Source: an uncultured Lachnospiraceae bacterium
GTDB lineage: Bacteria; Bacillota; Clostridia; Lachnospirales; Lachnospiraceae
Assembly: GCA_910585395.1 (NCBI GenBank)
Contig: CAJUCK010000017.1
Coordinates: 10,436-41,901, forward strand
Direction of reading: 5' to 3'
Length of the DNA stretch: 31,466 bases
The notes under the pieces were generated by a model, which saw only the letters and a program-made list of their open reading frames with translations, was not told the DNA's origin and ran no database searches. The stretch's first letter is position 1. Each line of letters begins with the position of its first letter. The translations under genes were made by a program, and so were the position numbers. This document shows, piece by piece, positions 1-6,793 of the stretch.

Positions 1-459
1 ATTGCATTTGCATCTACAGTTGCAGGTGAAGTACTTCCCATTGATGTAGGGACTACTGGAGGAATGATCTGTCAGAAGGGAGCATTTTTATGTGCTCAGG
101 AGAGCGTGACACTGAGTGTTGCACTGACAAAAAAGCTCTCAGCAGGATTGTTTGGAGGCGAAGGCTTCATCCTGCAGGATATTTCTGGTACAGGAATGGT
201 ATTTTTGGAGATTGATGGAAATAAGGTGGAAAAGAACCTTGCCCCTGGAGAAGTGGTTAAGGTAGATACCGGAAATGTGGTTGCTTTTGAAAAGTCTGTG
301 AAATACGAGATTGAGACAGTGAAAGGTTTGAAAAATATATTCTTTGGCGGTGAGGGACTATTTTTGACAAAACTTACTGGTCCAGGAAGGGTGATTCTGC
401 AGACTCAGAACTTTAATGAATTTGCAGGAAGAATCATTAAAATGATGCCTAGCAGATAA
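1..459 (+). CDS. AIM24 family protein, 5'-truncated by window edge
   Basis: The reading frame is open from base 1, giving IAFASTVAGEVLPIDVG just before the internal Met at 64, so the true start lies upstream of the window. The visible ~152 residues are Gly-rich beta-strand repeats with two matching segments (GLFGGEGFILQDISGTG and NIFFGGEGLFLTKLTGPG). That pattern is typical of the AIM24/TIGR00266 family, a double-stranded beta-helix fold related to tryptophan RNA-binding attenuator-like proteins. In bacteria its biochemical role is not known. The C-terminus is complete and ends in MMPSR. The gene is followed directly by the promoter of a tRNA cluster. The family call comes from recognising the sequence pattern and is fairly secure; the function is unknown. 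Confidence 0.8.
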   Translation: MAFASTVAGEVLPIDVGTTGGMICQKGAFLCAQESVTLSVALTKKLSAGLFGGEGFILQDISGTGMVFLEIDGNKVEKNLAPGEVVKVDTGNVVAFEKSVKYEIETVKGLKNIFFGGEGLFLTKLTGPGRVILQTQNFNEFAGRIIKMMPSR

Positions 460-484
460 ATATAATAAAAAAATAAAAAAAGTA

Positions 485-513
485 TTGACAAACACCATGT
501 ATATGTGTAAAAT
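485..513 (+). promoter_or_regulatory. Consensus sigma-A promoter of the tRNA cluster
   Basis: TTGACA (485-490), a 17-base spacer and TAAAAT (508-513) match the housekeeping -35/-10 pattern almost perfectly. The site lies 31 bases before the first tRNA, as expected for a stable-RNA promoter. Confidence 0.85.
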
Positions 514-543
514 AATATCGTTGCTGAAATACAAATGCAGCGA

Positions 544-616
<73 letters not shown>

Positions 617-636
617 TTGCACTGTAAGGTGTTTGT

Positions 637-707
637 GCGGGTGTAGTTCAATGGTAGAACACCAGCCTTCCAAGCTGGATACGTGGGTTCGATTCCCATC
701 ACCCGCT
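637..707 (+). tRNA. tRNA-Gly (TCC)
   Basis: This is a 71-base cloverleaf. The acceptor GCGGGTG pairs with CACCCGC and the discriminator is T. The anticodon stem CCAGC/GCTGG encloses loop CTTCCAA (anticodon TCC), and the T-loop reads GGTTCGATTCC. The CCA end is not encoded. It is 20 bases behind tRNA-Phe, so the two are probably cut from one precursor. Confidence 0.97.
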
Positions 708-712
708 TTTAT

Positions 713-785
713 GCGATAGTGGCGTAGTTGGTAACGCGCGACCTTGCCAAGGTCGAGACCGCGGGTTCGAGCCCCGTCTATCGCT
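713..785 (+). tRNA. tRNA-Gly (GCC)
   Basis: This is a 73-base cloverleaf. The acceptor GCGATAG pairs with CTATCGC and the discriminator is T. The anticodon stem CGACC/GGTCG encloses loop TTGCCAA (anticodon GCC), and the T-arm reads GGGTTCGAGCCCC. The CCA end is not encoded. It follows the TCC isoacceptor by only 5 bases. Confidence 0.96.
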
Positions 786-798
786 CTCATTAATAAGA

Positions 799-853
799 GC
801 CGTAAACTCAAGGATTTCTCAGAGAAATCAAGGGTTTGCGGTTTTTTTGTTTT
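799..853 (+). terminator. Intrinsic terminator of the tRNA operon
   Basis: The outer arms CCGTAAAC and GTTTGCGG and an inner hairpin GATTTCTC/GAGAAATC form a long imperfect stem. It is followed by TTTTTTTGTTTT from 842, so it should stop the tRNA transcript. Confidence 0.85.
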
Positions 854-1171
854 AGAAAGGCTCTGCCGTTCCTGAACAAGAGAAGACCTGTCGAGAGAAT
901 GATATAAGGGGGGATTTTTCTGGATAAGAAATCGCAGACTATACTATCCTTTAGCTAGGAAAAAAGTATCATATACGGATAAAATTTTTCTGCATCACTG
1001 AGTCTGGGACAGGGAGGCGAGATGAAGCCTTAAATAAATTTTCTGGTGATAAATATCAGGACTGTATTGCGGAAAAATGTTTTATTTTTTATAAAAATAT
1101 GTTAAAATAGAAAAACAATAAACTTAAAACATTTGGTAATCGATTTGTCTGTATCACAAAGGAGACAGTCA
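854..1171. other. Non-coding stretch before the diguanylate cyclase gene
   Basis: About 318 bases separate the tRNA terminator from the GGDEF gene. I see no open frame with a ribosome binding site. A small hairpin (TCCT...AGGA with flanking ATAC...GTAT, about 940-970) is present. The last 90 bases are very AT-rich, with a possible -10 (TAAAAT at 1103) but no convincing -35. I looked for c-di-GMP-I/II riboswitch signatures because of the downstream genes and did not find them. The promoter of the signalling operon presumably lies here. Confidence 0.5.
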
Positions 1172-2857
1172 GTGAAAATTTTGAAAATACACCTGATAGA
1201 AATAGTCACAGCGATTTTATTTGTGACATTGGCGCTGATCTTTTGCAGCAATGATAGAGAAGTGCTGAATATGGCAAAGAATATTTCCTACAACGATAAT
1301 TGGACGATTGTCACAGAGGGAGAATCCCAACATTATGACGTGCTTCCACAAGAGCTGGATATATCTGGAAACGAGCAAGAAGTAATCCTGAAAAAACAAT
1401 TGCCAGAGAAAATTGACTTTGTAAATTCCATTGGATTTTACACTTCTCATCAACTGGTGGATGTGTTTGTAGACGGGAAAAAAATCTATGAGAAGAAAGT
1501 ACCTGAGATGGCAAAAAGCCAGACGCCAGGAAACTGCTGGAATTTTGTTCAGCTTTGGAATGGATATTCAGGACAGCTTTTGGAAGTACATATTAAGAAC
1601 TGCTATGATTTTGATTATGTGAAAGTGCCGGAATTTGTCTGCGGACTTCAGTCGAAAATTGTGATGGACATGATAAAAGACAAATTTTTCTCACTGACTA
1701 TCAGTTATATTGTGCTTGCAATGGGGCTGATGCTGGTTATTGGCTGGTTTACACTTGGAAAGAAAATGCGTTTACACAAAGGAATACCGTGGCTGGGACT
1801 TTTTGCCATACATTTTGCAGTCTGGTCTGCGTTTGAGACCCAGATTCCAATGATAATGTTTGGAAGGGAGCTTTTGTGTAATCAGATTACGATTATCAGC
1901 TTAAAATTGATGCCTCTTCCAATCATTTACTTTATGAAGGTAGTATATTCCAGAGAAGACAGCCGCCTGCTGGGAGTTCTTGCAGCGATAAGTGAACTGG
2001 ATGTGGCGGTCAGTCTGCTGGGTCAGTTTTTTGGCTGGTTCGATTTGCGCCAGATTCTGCCGGTTACGCATATTATAGGAGTTTCTGTTGCTGCCTCTGC
2101 AGTAGTTATGGGCATACAGTATGTAATGCATAAGGGAAAAAAGGAAGTCAAATCCAGAGGAGAACTGTGGAAAAATGCGGTTTGTATTGGAATTATCGGA
2201 TTCTGCGTCATATTAGATGCTTTAAATTATTATTATAGATTTCATGATGATGTAGCGTATTTTTCCAGAATCGGCTGCCTGGTTTATGTGGTGGTTTTGG
2301 GAGGACAGTTTTTGAGCGGTTCTATTAAGCTGATCCAGGTAGGAAAAGAAGCGGAGGCAATTTTGGAGGAAGCAGAACTGGATGGTCTGACACTCTTAAA
2401 GAACCGCAGAAGTTTTGAAAATGAGCTGCATCAGATCAATAAGGGGGAATTTCGTAAATATGGCGTAGTGATGTTTGACCTGAATAATCTGAAAATGATG
2501 AACGACCTTTATGGGCATGGAATGGGAGACTGTTATCTGATTACTGGAAGTGAGATTATTCGGGATGTATTTGGGGAGATGGGAGAGATTTACCGAATTG
2601 GCGGAGATGAATTTTGTTTGATCTCTGACAGTATTACAGAAGAAATATATGAGCAGAAAAAAACACAGATGTGTGACTGGCTGGCGAGTCTGCAGGGAAC
2701 TCAGGTAAAGGATTTTATGCAGATAGCCTCTGGTTTTGCAAAATACAGCCGCAGTACAGATATGAATCTTCAGGATACAGTTGGGCGTGCGGATGAAAAA
2801 ATGTACCAGTGCAAGCGGGCACAGAAAGAAGCAAAAAATAACACTGGCAAAGTATAA
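1172..2857 (+). CDS. Membrane-bound diguanylate cyclase (GGDEF)
   Basis: Likely makes cyclic di-GMP from two GTP at the membrane. The N-terminal segment (residues ~8-28) is one membrane anchor. Residues ~30-175 look like an extracytoplasmic sensor region, followed by several hydrophobic helices (~175-390, 7TM-like). The GGDEF domain spans ~395-555. It opens with DGLTLLKNRR (from residue 404), has the metal-binding FDLNNLKMMND and the intact active loop RIGGDEF (GGDEF at 477-481). The allosteric I-site RxxD expected five residues before GGDEF is absent (GEMG there), so product inhibition through that site is unlikely. I chose GTG at 1172 because AAAGGAG sits 7 bases before it; a TTG at 1133 is in frame but has no such site. 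It is followed 17 bases later by an HD-GYP gene. Confidence 0.9.
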   Translation: MKILKIHLIEIVTAILFVTLALIFCSNDREVLNMAKNISYNDNWTIVTEGESQHYDVLPQELDISGNEQEVILKKQLPEKIDFVNSIGFYTSHQLVDVFVDGKKIYEKKVPEMAKSQTPGNCWNFVQLWNGYSGQLLEVHIKNCYDFDYVKVPEFVCGLQSKIVMDMIKDKFFSLTISYIVLAMGLMLVIGWFTLGKKMRLHKGIPWLGLFAIHFAVWSAFETQIPMIMFGRELLCNQITIISLKLMPLPIIYFMKVVYSREDSRLLGVLAAISELDVAVSLLGQFFGWFDLRQILPVTHIIGVSVAASAVVMGIQYVMHKGKKEVKSRGELWKNAVCIGIIGFCVILDALNYYYRFHDDVAYFSRIGCLVYVVVLGGQFLSGSIKLIQVGKEAEAILEEAELDGLTLLKNRRSFENELHQINKGEFRKYGVVMFDLNNLKMMNDLYGHGMGDCYLITGSEIIRDVFGEMGEIYRIGGDEFCLISDSITEEIYEQKKTQMCDWLASLQGTQVKDFMQIASGFAKYSRSTDMNLQDTVGRADEKMYQCKRAQKEAKNNTGKV

Positions 2858-2874
2858 ACAGGAGGTAGCTGAAT

Positions 2875-3918
2875 ATGCGTTATATGCCTATGGCGAAAGT
2901 GGAAACTGGAATGACTCTGGGGCAGGATATCTATAATGGAGAAGGGCGTCTGATTTTAGGAAAGCATTTGATGCTGAATTATGACAACCTTCAGGAATTG
3001 CTGAAGCTGGGATTTCCAGGAATTTATATTGATGATGAGTTTACAGAAGATTTGATGGTTACTCAGGTGATCCGTCCAGAAGTAAAACGAGAAGCATTGA
3101 AGATGGTTCATGATCTGTTTCTGGATAATAAGAATCTTCCTATGGAACAGAAAAATTTACAGGAAGTAGTTATGAATGTGATGGAAGAAGTGCTGAATAA
3201 CGGCGACGTTATGTGCAATATGCTGGATATTAAAACTTATGATGATTATGTGTATTTTCATTCAGTAAATGTGGCGGTATTGTCCACCATGATTGGCGCA
3301 GCCTGCAACTTGAATAAAGAGGAACTTGATATTTTGACAACATCAGCCCTGCTTCATGACGTGGGAAAACGATTTGTGGAGGAAGATGTGCTGAATGTCC
3401 GCCGTGCATTGACAGAGGTTGAACGGATCATGATTGTTCAGCATCCCAAACTGGGATATGATTTTTTAAAGGAGAATTTTGATTTTCTTCCAGAAGTGTA
3501 TGACAGTGTATTGGAACATCATGAGTGGTATAATGGCTGCGGTTATCCTATGCGCAGGTCTGGTTCGGAGATACCCCTTTATGCCAGAATTATTAAGCTT
3601 GCGGATGTGTATGATGCGCTTACTTCCAAGCTGCCCTACCATGAACCTGTTTCACCTTCAGAAGCAGTAGAATACATCATGGCAAATGCAGGGGCAGAGT
3701 TTGACCCAGAGCTGGTGGATATATTTATGCGCAAAATTGCAGTATATCCTGTGGGCTGTGAGGTCAGCCTTTCAGACGGCAGAACAGCGGTGGTAATGGA
3801 AAATTACAAAGAATTTATATTAAGACCCAAGGTAAAAATTATACCTACAGGAGAGGTGATTGACTTGAAGTCTGATGACGAGGCCAGAAATCTGACAATT
3901 CTGGAGCTGAATGTGTAG
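2875..3918 (+). CDS. HD-GYP domain c-di-GMP phosphodiesterase
   Basis: Expected to hydrolyse cyclic di-GMP in the cytoplasm. Residues 1-60 form the short beta-rich N-terminal module common in clostridial HD-GYP proteins. The HD domain starts near residue 125 and carries HDVGK (H161, D162). The family hallmark HHE (215-217) is followed by NGCGYP (220-225); the usual D of DGxGYP is N here, a variation also known in active relatives. LADVYDALTS follows, as in the family. A C-terminal small beta domain (~285-347) is extra. AGGAGG precedes the ATG. No membrane segment is seen. It lies directly behind the GGDEF gene, so one operon encodes both synthesis and breakdown of the same messenger. The TetR-like gene begins 15 bases downstream. 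Confidence 0.9.
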   Translation: MRYMPMAKVETGMTLGQDIYNGEGRLILGKHLMLNYDNLQELLKLGFPGIYIDDEFTEDLMVTQVIRPEVKREALKMVHDLFLDNKNLPMEQKNLQEVVMNVMEEVLNNGDVMCNMLDIKTYDDYVYFHSVNVAVLSTMIGAACNLNKEELDILTTSALLHDVGKRFVEEDVLNVRRALTEVERIMIVQHPKLGYDFLKENFDFLPEVYDSVLEHHEWYNGCGYPMRRSGSEIPLYARIIKLADVYDALTSKLPYHEPVSPSEAVEYIMANAGAEFDPELVDIFMRKIAVYPVGCEVSLSDGRTAVVMENYKEFILRPKVKIIPTGEVIDLKSDDEARNLTILELNV

Positions 3919-3933
3919 GCAGGATGTGAAGAC

Positions 3934-4497
3934 GTGGCAGGACAGAAAGAAAGGATAGATACGCTGCTGGCGGAGAGTTTTAAAGAGCTTGCCTGCAGGC
4001 AGCCCATAGAGAAGATTACGATTAAGGCAATCACGGACAAAGCAGGAGTAATACGCCCTACTTTTTATAATCATTTTCAAGATAAATATGAATTGCTGGA
4101 ATGGATTATACGCACTCAGATTCTGGAGCCTACCCGTCCTTTGATACATGCGGGAATGGTGGACGAGGCATTGATGCTGATTTTTACTGCTGTCAAGGCA
4201 GATGGAGAATTTTATGGCAGGGCGGTGAAACTGGAAGGACAGAATTCTTTCGAGGAAATCTGCAAAAGCTGTATTGAGGATATATTGCTGGAAGTGATTG
4301 CAGGGAAGAGCCAGACGGGAACGCGCAGGCATTTCTGGCTGACTCCGGAATATATTGCAAAATATTACGCCCAGTCCATGAGCTTTGTGGTGGTAAACTG
4401 GATAAAAGGCGGCATGGCGGTGGAACCGAGGGAGATTACAGATATTTATAATTATATGATTACACGTTCTATGACAGAGGTTATAGAGGAATTGTAG
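3934..4497 (+). CDS. TetR/AcrR family transcriptional regulator
   Basis: A 187-residue protein with an N-terminal TetR helix-turn-helix (about residues 20-50, including ITDKAGVIRPTFYNHFQDKY) and an all-helical C-terminal ligand/dimer domain. The pattern resembles the DhaS-like or TetR_C_8 subgroup. It probably represses the adjacent MMPL/heptad-repeat operon, since TetR proteins usually control neighbouring efflux genes; this is inference. It starts with GTG, and the ribosome site (AGGATG) is weak. The gap to the HD-GYP stop is only 15 bases, so it may be transcribed with the c-di-GMP genes. A palindrome and a hairpin with a T-tract lie between it and the exporter gene. Confidence 0.88.
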   Translation: MAGQKERIDTLLAESFKELACRQPIEKITIKAITDKAGVIRPTFYNHFQDKYELLEWIIRTQILEPTRPLIHAGMVDEALMLIFTAVKADGEFYGRAVKLEGQNSFEEICKSCIEDILLEVIAGKSQTGTRRHFWLTPEYIAKYYAQSMSFVVVNWIKGGMAVEPREITDIYNYMITRSMTEVIEEL

Positions 4498-4568
4498 AAA
4501 AGAAAGACTTGTTTCAGTGACAGATTTGGCAGAATGTATTTTAGCAATGACAGAAAAATGAAAATGTA

Positions 4569-4581
4569 TATTTGGCAAATA
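4569..4581. promoter_or_regulatory. Candidate TetR operator (13-bp palindrome)
   Basis: TATTTG-G-CAAATA is a perfect 6+1+6 palindrome. It lies between the TetR-like gene and the exporter gene it may control. TetR proteins bind short palindromes of this kind. The assignment is positional. Confidence 0.4.
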
Positions 4582-4591
4582 CATGAAAAAG

Positions 4592-4626
4592 AGATTGAAT
4601 ATTCATTTATTCAATCTTTTTTTTTA
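4592..4626 (+). terminator. Hairpin plus T-tract after the TetR-like gene
   Basis: AGATTGAAT (4592-4600) and ATTCAATCT (4609-4617) form a perfect 9-bp stem with an 8-base loop, followed by about ten T. It reads as an intrinsic terminator for the GGDEF/HD-GYP/TetR operon. No convincing promoter lies between it and the MMPL start at 4668. It could therefore also act as an attenuator in the MMPL leader. Confidence 0.7.
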
Positions 4627-4667
4627 TACTCTTCTATGAAAACAATATAAAAAAGGAGCGCGAAAAA

Positions 4668-6776
4668 ATGATTAAATTTGGCAAGAAAGTGGTAAAACTG
4701 CGCATCCCAATTCTGATTATCAGTGTGCTGCTTTTGATTCCGTCAGTATTGGGAATTGTAAACACCAGAATTAATTATGATATTTTGTCTTATCTGCCAA
4801 AAGATATTGAGACCATGAAAGGTCAGGATATTCTAATGGAGGAATTTAACACAGGTGCTTTTTCCATCTGTGTGGTGGAAGGGATGGAGAATAAGGATGT
4901 GTCAAAGCTGAGAGATCAAATAGAAGAAGTCCCTCATGTTAAGAGCGTGATCTGGTATGATTCGGTGGCAGATCTGTCAGTTCCTATGGAGATACTTCCT
5001 GAGGACATCAGAGGGAAATTTGTAAAAGGCGAAGATACCATGATGGCCGTGATGTATGATTCTTCTATGTCATCAGATGAGACTATGGAGGCAGTAAAAC
5101 AGATTCGCAGACTGGCAGACCAGCAGTGCCTTGTCAGCGGAATGTCAGCAGTAGTCACAGATATTAAAGATATCTGCAATCAAGAAATGATGGCTTATGT
5201 GGCAATTGCAGGAGCGTTGTCTTGTGTAATTCTTGCACTGACCATGGATTCGTTTCTGGCTCCGGTATTCTTCCTTTTGAGTATCGGGATGGAGATTTTA
5301 TATAATTTGGGCAGCAATGTGCTGTCTGGGGAAATCTGTTACATTACTCAGGCGCTGGCAGCAGTCCTTCAGCTGGGAGTCACCATGGATTATTCCATTT
5401 TCCTGTGGCATAGTTATGAGGAAAATCAGGAGCGTTTTCCAGGAGATAAAAAACGAGCAATGTCACATGCCATTTCCAATACCCTGGGTTCAGTGCTGAG
5501 CAGTTCCACCACTACAGTGGCAGGTTTCGTGGCTTTGTGTTTTATGACATTTACCTTAGGCATGGATTTGGGAGTTGTTATGGCAAAGGGAGTTCTTCTT
5601 GGCGTGGTGAGCTGTGTCACGGTGCTTCCATCTATGATACTGGTTTTTGATAAGCCTGTCTCTAAGACGAAACATCGCCCATTAATCCCAGATTTAGGGC
5701 GGATTGCTCCTTTTGTGGTGAAGCATTATAAGGCGTTTGTAATACTGTTTCTGATTGTATTAGGTCCGGCAGTATATGGATATACGCACACAGGAGTATA
5801 TTATGATCTTGCAGGAACGTTGCCTAAGGATCTGCCGAGTATCCAGGCAAACGAAAAACTGGATGAAAATTTTCAGATGAATACCACCCATATTCTGCTG
5901 CTTGACAGTAAATTGTCTCAAAAAGAAGCAGGGATGTTGAAAGAGGAAATGGAAACAGTGAACGGTGTATCGGCAATATTGGGACTAGAATCTCTGGTAG
6001 GGCCTTCTGTTCCACTGGATATGATTCCAGATGAAGCAAAGAAAAAACTTATGACAGACAATTATCAGATGATGATGATCAGTTCGGAGTACAAGATTGC
6101 CTCTGATGAGGTCAATCATCAGATTATAGAGCTGAATGCTATTTTAAAGAAATATGATCCTCAGGGAATGCTGATTGGAGAAGCGCCCTGTACCAAGGAT
6201 TTGATTAATATTACAGATAAGGATTTTAAAGTAGTAAGCGTGGTTTCCATTTTAGCAGTATTTTTGATTATATTAGCTACTTTTAAATCTATTTCTATTC
6301 CGATTATTTTGGTTTCAGTGATTGAATTTGCAATTTTTATTAATATGGGTATTCCGGCGTATACTGGCACGGTGCTTCCTTTTATCGCCTCTGTGGTAAT
6401 CGGAACCATTCAGCTGGGGGCAACGGTGGATTATGCCATATTGATGACTACCCGTTACCGCAAAGAACGTAACAGCGGGGCGGACAAAACAGAAGCCATT
6501 ACCATTGCGCTGAGTACGTCCATATCTTCTGTTGTAGGAAGCGCATTAAGCTTCTTTGCGGCGACCGTGGGTGTGGCGTTTTATTCCAGGATTGATATGA
6601 TTGGGGCATTGTGTACTCTGATGTCACGGGGAGCCATTATCAGTATGTTTGTGGCAGTCTTTATCCTTCCGGCAATGTTTGTAGTATTTGACGGCCTGAT
6701 TTGTGCAACAAGTAAAAACTTTGGACCGAATAAGCAGAAAAAAGTAAAAACAGAACATATAAAAACAGTATCATAA
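4668..6776 (+). CDS. MMPL/RND-family membrane exporter
   Basis: A 702-residue protein made of two homologous halves. Each half has one helix, an extracytoplasmic domain (about 35-170 and 375-515), then about five clustered helices. Each half carries a conserved Asp-Tyr pair in a central helix: TMDYSIF (D241) and TVDYAIL (D588). In MmpL/RND pumps such residues relay protons, so this should be a proton-driven exporter of lipids, hydrophobic compounds or envelope material. The length fits the compact firmicute MMPL class. GGAG lies 9 bases before the ATG. It is followed 17 bases later by a secreted heptad-repeat protein, which suggests a joint export or envelope role. The substrate cannot be read from sequence. 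Confidence 0.9.
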   Translation: MIKFGKKVVKLRIPILIISVLLLIPSVLGIVNTRINYDILSYLPKDIETMKGQDILMEEFNTGAFSICVVEGMENKDVSKLRDQIEEVPHVKSVIWYDSVADLSVPMEILPEDIRGKFVKGEDTMMAVMYDSSMSSDETMEAVKQIRRLADQQCLVSGMSAVVTDIKDICNQEMMAYVAIAGALSCVILALTMDSFLAPVFFLLSIGMEILYNLGSNVLSGEICYITQALAAVLQLGVTMDYSIFLWHSYEENQERFPGDKKRAMSHAISNTLGSVLSSSTTTVAGFVALCFMTFTLGMDLGVVMAKGVLLGVVSCVTVLPSMILVFDKPVSKTKHRPLIPDLGRIAPFVVKHYKAFVILFLIVLGPAVYGYTHTGVYYDLAGTLPKDLPSIQANEKLDENFQMNTTHILLLDSKLSQKEAGMLKEEMETVNGVSAILGLESLVGPSVPLDMIPDEAKKKLMTDNYQMMMISSEYKIASDEVNHQIIELNAILKKYDPQGMLIGEAPCTKDLINITDKDFKVVSVVSILAVFLIILATFKSISIPIILVSVIEFAIFINMGIPAYTGTVLPFIASVVIGTIQLGATVDYAILMTTRYRKERNSGADKTEAITIALSTSISSVVGSALSFFAATVGVAFYSRIDMIGALCTLMSRGAIISMFVAVFILPAMFVVFDGLICATSKNFGPNKQKKVKTEHIKTVS

Positions 6777-6793
6777 TGTAGGAGGTTATCACT

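Noticed and set aside
854..1171. c-di-GMP riboswitch before the GGDEF gene
   Set aside because: I compared the interval with GEMM-I and c-di-GMP-II signatures by eye and found no matching core.
3820..4584. 254-codon minus-strand ORF over the HD-GYP/TetR region
   Set aside because: Shadow of the TetR-like gene; composition is unlike a protein and there is no ribosome site.
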